From: Flemingiibacterium sp045587285
GTDB lineage: Bacteria > Bacillota > Clostridia > Oscillospirales > CAG-272
Direction: 5' to 3'
DNA: 7,641 nt
Assembly: GCA_045587285.1 (NCBI GenBank)
Contig: JAZNBZ010000277.1
Span: forward strand, 1-7,641
The position numbers and the translations under genes were made by a program. Positions 5,321 through 7,641 of this stretch are shown in pieces; positions within the stretch are counted from its first letter, which is position 1, and each line of letters opens with the position of its first letter. The notes under the pieces were generated by a model. It did not search any database. It worked only from the letters and a program-made list of their open reading frames with translations, and had not been told where the DNA came from.

Positions 5321-6733
5321 ATGGTCTTCTCAAGCCTTGAGTTTCTGCTGCTTTTTCTGCCGGCAACTCTGCTTATTTATTTTACCGTGCCCCTGAAGGC
5401 GCGCAATATCGTACTGCTCGCCGTGAGCCTCGTGTTCTACGGTTGGGGCGAGCCGCTATACGTGTTCTTAATGGTGTTCACCATAATAGCGGACTACGCG
5501 TTCGGTCTGCTCGTTGAGAAAAATCTGCAAGGCGGAAATAAGCGCGGCGCAAAGGCGTGCCTTATCGCGGCGGTAGCCGTCAATCTCGCGATACTCGGCT
5601 TTTTCAAATATTACGACTTTTTCGTCACAAACCTGCACGCCATCCCGATATTCGGCGGCATACCCACGCTCGGGCTCGAGCTGCCCATAGGCATTTCCTT
5701 CTACACCTTCCAAGCGCTCTCCTACGTTATCGACGTTTACCGCCTCGATACCGCGGCACAGAAGAATATCGCCTCGTTCGGCGCGTACGTAACGCTGTAC
5801 CCACAGCTTATCGCAGGTCCGATAGTGCGCTACAAGGACGTGGACGACCAGCTCGCAGAGCGCGAGCACAGCGTTCCATTGTTCGCCGAGGGTACGCGTA
5901 CGTTTATCGCGGGTATGTGCAAAAAGGTACTCCTTGCGAACACGGCAGGTCAGCTTTGGGAATATTTCCGCGACGTACCGCTCACCGAGCGCACGGTGCT
6001 CGGCGCGTGGCTCGGTATAATTTGCTACTCTTTTCAGATATACTTTGACTTTTCGGGCTACTCCGATATGGCGATCGGTCTTGGCAAAATGATCGGTTTT
6101 CGCTTTATGGAGAACTTCAACTACCCTTACGTCTCGAAAAGCATCACCGAATTCTGGCGCCGTTGGCACATTTCGCTTGGCGTATGGTTCCGCGACTACG
6201 TTTACATTCCGCTCGGCGGCAACCGTTGCTCAAAACTAAAGCAGCTTCGCAACATTTTCGTCGTGTGGTTCTTGACCGGCTTCTGGCACGGTGCAAGCTG
6301 GAACTATATTCTGTGGGGACTTTACTACTTCGCGCTTCTTATGATAGAAAAGCTTTTCCTTCTCAAATGGCTTGAGCGGGCGCCGGCTGTTTTTTCGCGT
6401 GTCTACACGCTTTTCTTCGTGCTTTTCGGCTGGCTTCTCTTCGTTTTCGAGGACCTATCCGCCGGCACGGTCTACCTTGGCAATATGTTCGGTGCTGGCG
6501 TATCCTCGTTTGCGAGCGGACTTGACGTTTACAATCTCGTACGCAACCTTCTCTTTTTTGCGGTGCTTATTCTCGCGTGCACACCGCTTCCGAAGAAGCT
6601 TTACCGTAAGCTAACCGAAAGATCGGGTGCTATGCGCGTAGCTTTCTCGGTCGTCGGTATCGCGGCAACGCTTGTTTGCCTTGCGTATCTTGTAGATTCG
6701 TCGTACAACCCGTTCCTTTATTTCAGATTTTAA
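5321..6733 (+). CDS. MBOAT family O-acyltransferase, AlgI type
   Basis: The 470-residue polytopic membrane protein has about ten hydrophobic segments (for example 5-22, 30-60, 78-96, 228-244, 311-345, 360-377, 405-420, 438-458). Hallmarks of the AlgI/DltB family are LPIGISFYTFQALSYVIDVY (121-140), PQLIAGPIVRY (161-171), YFDFSGYSDMAIGLG (241-255), NFNYPY (265-270), FWRRWHISLGVWFRDYVYIP (278-297) with H283, and LTGFWHGASW (318-327) with the presumed catalytic H323. Such proteins pass an acyl group, usually acetyl, across the membrane to an outer polysaccharide or wall polymer. It looks like the AlgI acetyl-transfer branch rather than DltB, because no dltA or dltC is adjacent and the partner gene is of the DHHW/AlgJ kind. 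GGAGG (5311-5315) precedes the ATG by five bases; the gap to the mreB-like gene is 15 bases. The gene is intact. The acceptor polymer cannot be told from the sequence. Confidence 0.94.
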   Translation: MVFSSLEFLLLFLPATLLIYFTVPLKARNIVLLAVSLVFYGWGEPLYVFLMVFTIIADYAFGLLVEKNLQGGNKRGAKACLIAAVAVNLAILGFFKYYDFFVTNLHAIPIFGGIPTLGLELPIGISFYTFQALSYVIDVYRLDTAAQKNIASFGAYVTLYPQLIAGPIVRYKDVDDQLAEREHSVPLFAEGTRTFIAGMCKKVLLANTAGQLWEYFRDVPLTERTVLGAWLGIICYSFQIYFDFSGYSDMAIGLGKMIGFRFMENFNYPYVSKSITEFWRRWHISLGVWFRDYVYIPLGGNRCSKLKQLRNIFVVWFLTGFWHGASWNYILWGLYYFALLMIEKLFLLKWLERAPAVFSRVYTLFFVLFGWLLFVFEDLSAGTVYLGNMFGAGVSSFASGLDVYNLVRNLLFFAVLILACTPLPKKLYRKLTERSGAMRVAFSVVGIAATLVCLAYLVDSSYNPFLYFRF

Positions 6734-6747
6734 ATCGGAGGTGCTAA

Positions 6748-7641
6748 ATGAGAAGAGATAAAAAATTCAGCGCCGCCGACGTAATATCCGTCATCGGTCT
6801 GCTTGCCCTAATTTACGGCTTTGCCGTAACGATGCTTATAACTCCCGACAAGACGTTTTCCGAGGAAGAAAACAAATCCCTGCAAACGATTCCGCGCTTT
6901 AGCGTAGAATCGCTCGTAAACGGCAAGCTCACGAAAGATATCGCCTCGTACTGCACCGACCAAATGCCGTTTCGAAACGCCTTCGTCGGCACAAAAGCCG
7001 TAGCGGAAACCGTATTCACAAAGCGAGAAAACAACAGCGTTCTGCTCGGCAAGCACGGCTATATCATCGCCAAAAGCGACTACACCGACTATGCGGTAAT
7101 GGACAGAAATATAAACGCGATAGAGTATTTCGAGGGCGTTTGCGGTGCGGACCTTCGGGTAGCCGTTGCAGGGCGCTCGCAGGACGTGCTTTTCAGATAT
7201 ATGCCCGACATTTATCCTGCGCGCGAGATATCGGACGCGGCGTTTGCTCATCTTAACAGCAATCTTGACACTCCGCAGATAGACGTTCTCACGCCGCTTC
7301 AAGAGCATACCGCAGCAGGCGAGTGCGTTTACTACCGCACCGACCACCATTGGACGACGCTCGGCGCGTACTACGCTTACGTCGAGATAATCTCGTCCTA
7401 CGGCATCGAGCCGTATCCGCTCGAATATTTCACGCGCGAGGTCGTAAGTGAGGAGTTCTACGGCACGACGTGGTCGAAGGCGGGTATGAAGTGGATAGGT
7501 CCCGACCAAATGGAGTTTTTCCGCTTTGACGGCGATGAAAATTTCGTGTGCGAGATAGTAGACAGCGGTGAGGTATTAGACGGCTTCTACGATCGCTCGT
7601 ACCTTGACAAAAAGGACAAGTACAGCTCGTTCATCGGCGGC
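6748..7641 (+). CDS. DHHW family protein, AlgJ/AlgX-like partner of the MBOAT (cut by the right edge)
   Basis: An open frame of 298 codons runs from the ATG at 6748 to the window end without a stop. The N-terminus has a basic start (RRDKK), one membrane segment (about 12-31), then FSEEENKSLQTIPRFS (37-52) and YCTDQMPFRN (68-77), the usual opening of DHHW proteins. The family motif appears as YYRTDHHWTTLGAYYAY (195-211), with D199-H200-H201-W202. The D-x-H pair (D199 and H201) matches the Asp and His of the AlgX/AlgJ catalytic site. The read stops at KDKYSSFIGG, just before where an Asn would complete the GGN block. It is probably anchored by one segment with the catalytic domain outside, and moves acetyl groups supplied by the MBOAT onto a surface polymer. 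CGGAGGT (6736-6742) includes GGAGG six bases before the ATG; the gap after the MBOAT gene is 14 bases. The C-terminus, perhaps 80-100 residues, is missing. Confidence 0.88.
   Translation, partial: MRRDKKFSAADVISVIGLLALIYGFAVTMLITPDKTFSEEENKSLQTIPRFSVESLVNGKLTKDIASYCTDQMPFRNAFVGTKAVAETVFTKRENNSVLLGKHGYIIAKSDYTDYAVMDRNINAIEYFEGVCGADLRVAVAGRSQDVLFRYMPDIYPAREISDAAFAHLNSNLDTPQIDVLTPLQEHTAAGECVYYRTDHHWTTLGAYYAYVEIISSYGIEPYPLEYFTREVVSEEFYGTTWSKAGMKWIGPDQMEFFRFDGDENFVCEIVDSGEVLDGFYDRSYLDKKDKYSSFIGG

Larger units (their letters stand above)
971..7641 (+). other. Probable seven-gene operon, U32 protein to DHHW protein
   Basis: All seven plus-strand genes are joined by overlaps (ATGA at 3016 and 3726, TAATG at 4335) or by gaps of 9, 15 and 14 bases, each with its own good ribosome binding site. 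I saw no hairpin followed by a T-run between genes, so a single transcript from the 749-970 region is likely, although internal promoters inside coding sequence cannot be excluded. The unit continues past the right edge. Confidence 0.75.

Noticed and set aside
5468..6169. Minus-strand open frame of 233 codons inside the MBOAT gene
   Set aside because: It lies opposite conserved MBOAT motifs and encodes a charged, unrecognisable sequence; it is a shadow.
6808..7509. Minus-strand open frame of 233 codons opposite the right-hand end
   Set aside because: The plus strand here reads through as a DHHW protein with its diagnostic motif, good start and ribosome binding site; the antisense frame has no supporting feature.

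Overview
The window looks like ordinary chromosome from an uncultured, probably gut-associated member of the Clostridia (an Oscillospirales- or Christensenellales-like Firmicute). The clues are the gene set (DUF4321, maf and an mreB-like gene in a row, a DUF3656-type U32 protein, an AlgI-type MBOAT followed by a DHHW protein), strong AAGGAGG-type ribosome binding sites, a lipoprotein with a short lysine-led signal peptide, moderate GC with frequent ATA and CGY/CGC codons, and many genes joined by 1-4 base overlaps. I see no phage, transposon, CRISPR, tRNA or rRNA sequence. The assignment to a lineage is inference; no marker gene for taxonomy is present.

Layout. Positions 1-748 are on the minus strand: a small Cys-anchored lipoprotein gene (748 to 122), then after 23 bases the first 32 codons of proB (glutamate 5-kinase, entering from 98 and running off the left edge). 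Positions 749-970 are the only substantial non-coding stretch. It holds a good minus-strand sigma-A promoter, a weaker plus-strand promoter, an inverted repeat over the minus-strand -35 box, and a degenerate direct repeat covering both -35 boxes. The two promoters face each other, so the predicted transcripts overlap at their 5' ends.

Positions 971-7641 carry seven plus-strand genes with no gap over 15 bases, which reads as one operon: a U32/DUF3656 RlhA-like protein (probable RNA hydroxylase), dut (dUTPase), a DUF4321 small membrane protein, maf (nucleotide pyrophosphatase), a divergent mreB-like actin gene, an AlgI-family MBOAT O-acyltransferase, and a DHHW/AlgJ-like protein cut by the right edge at 298 codons.

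How they fit together. The first half is housekeeping: RNA modification and removal of non-canonical or excess nucleotides (dut and maf). The second half is envelope: an actin-like protein followed by a two-gene module that probably O-acetylates a surface or wall polymer. The usual radC, mreC and mreD neighbours of a clostridial maf-mreB locus are not here. The most unusual feature is the MreB-like protein: it appears to lack the catalytic glutamate of the IEEP motif and the hydrophobic membrane-insertion loop. I did not find a convincing wholly new system; the mreB-like/MBOAT/DHHW arrangement and the face-to-face promoter region are the parts most worth a second look.
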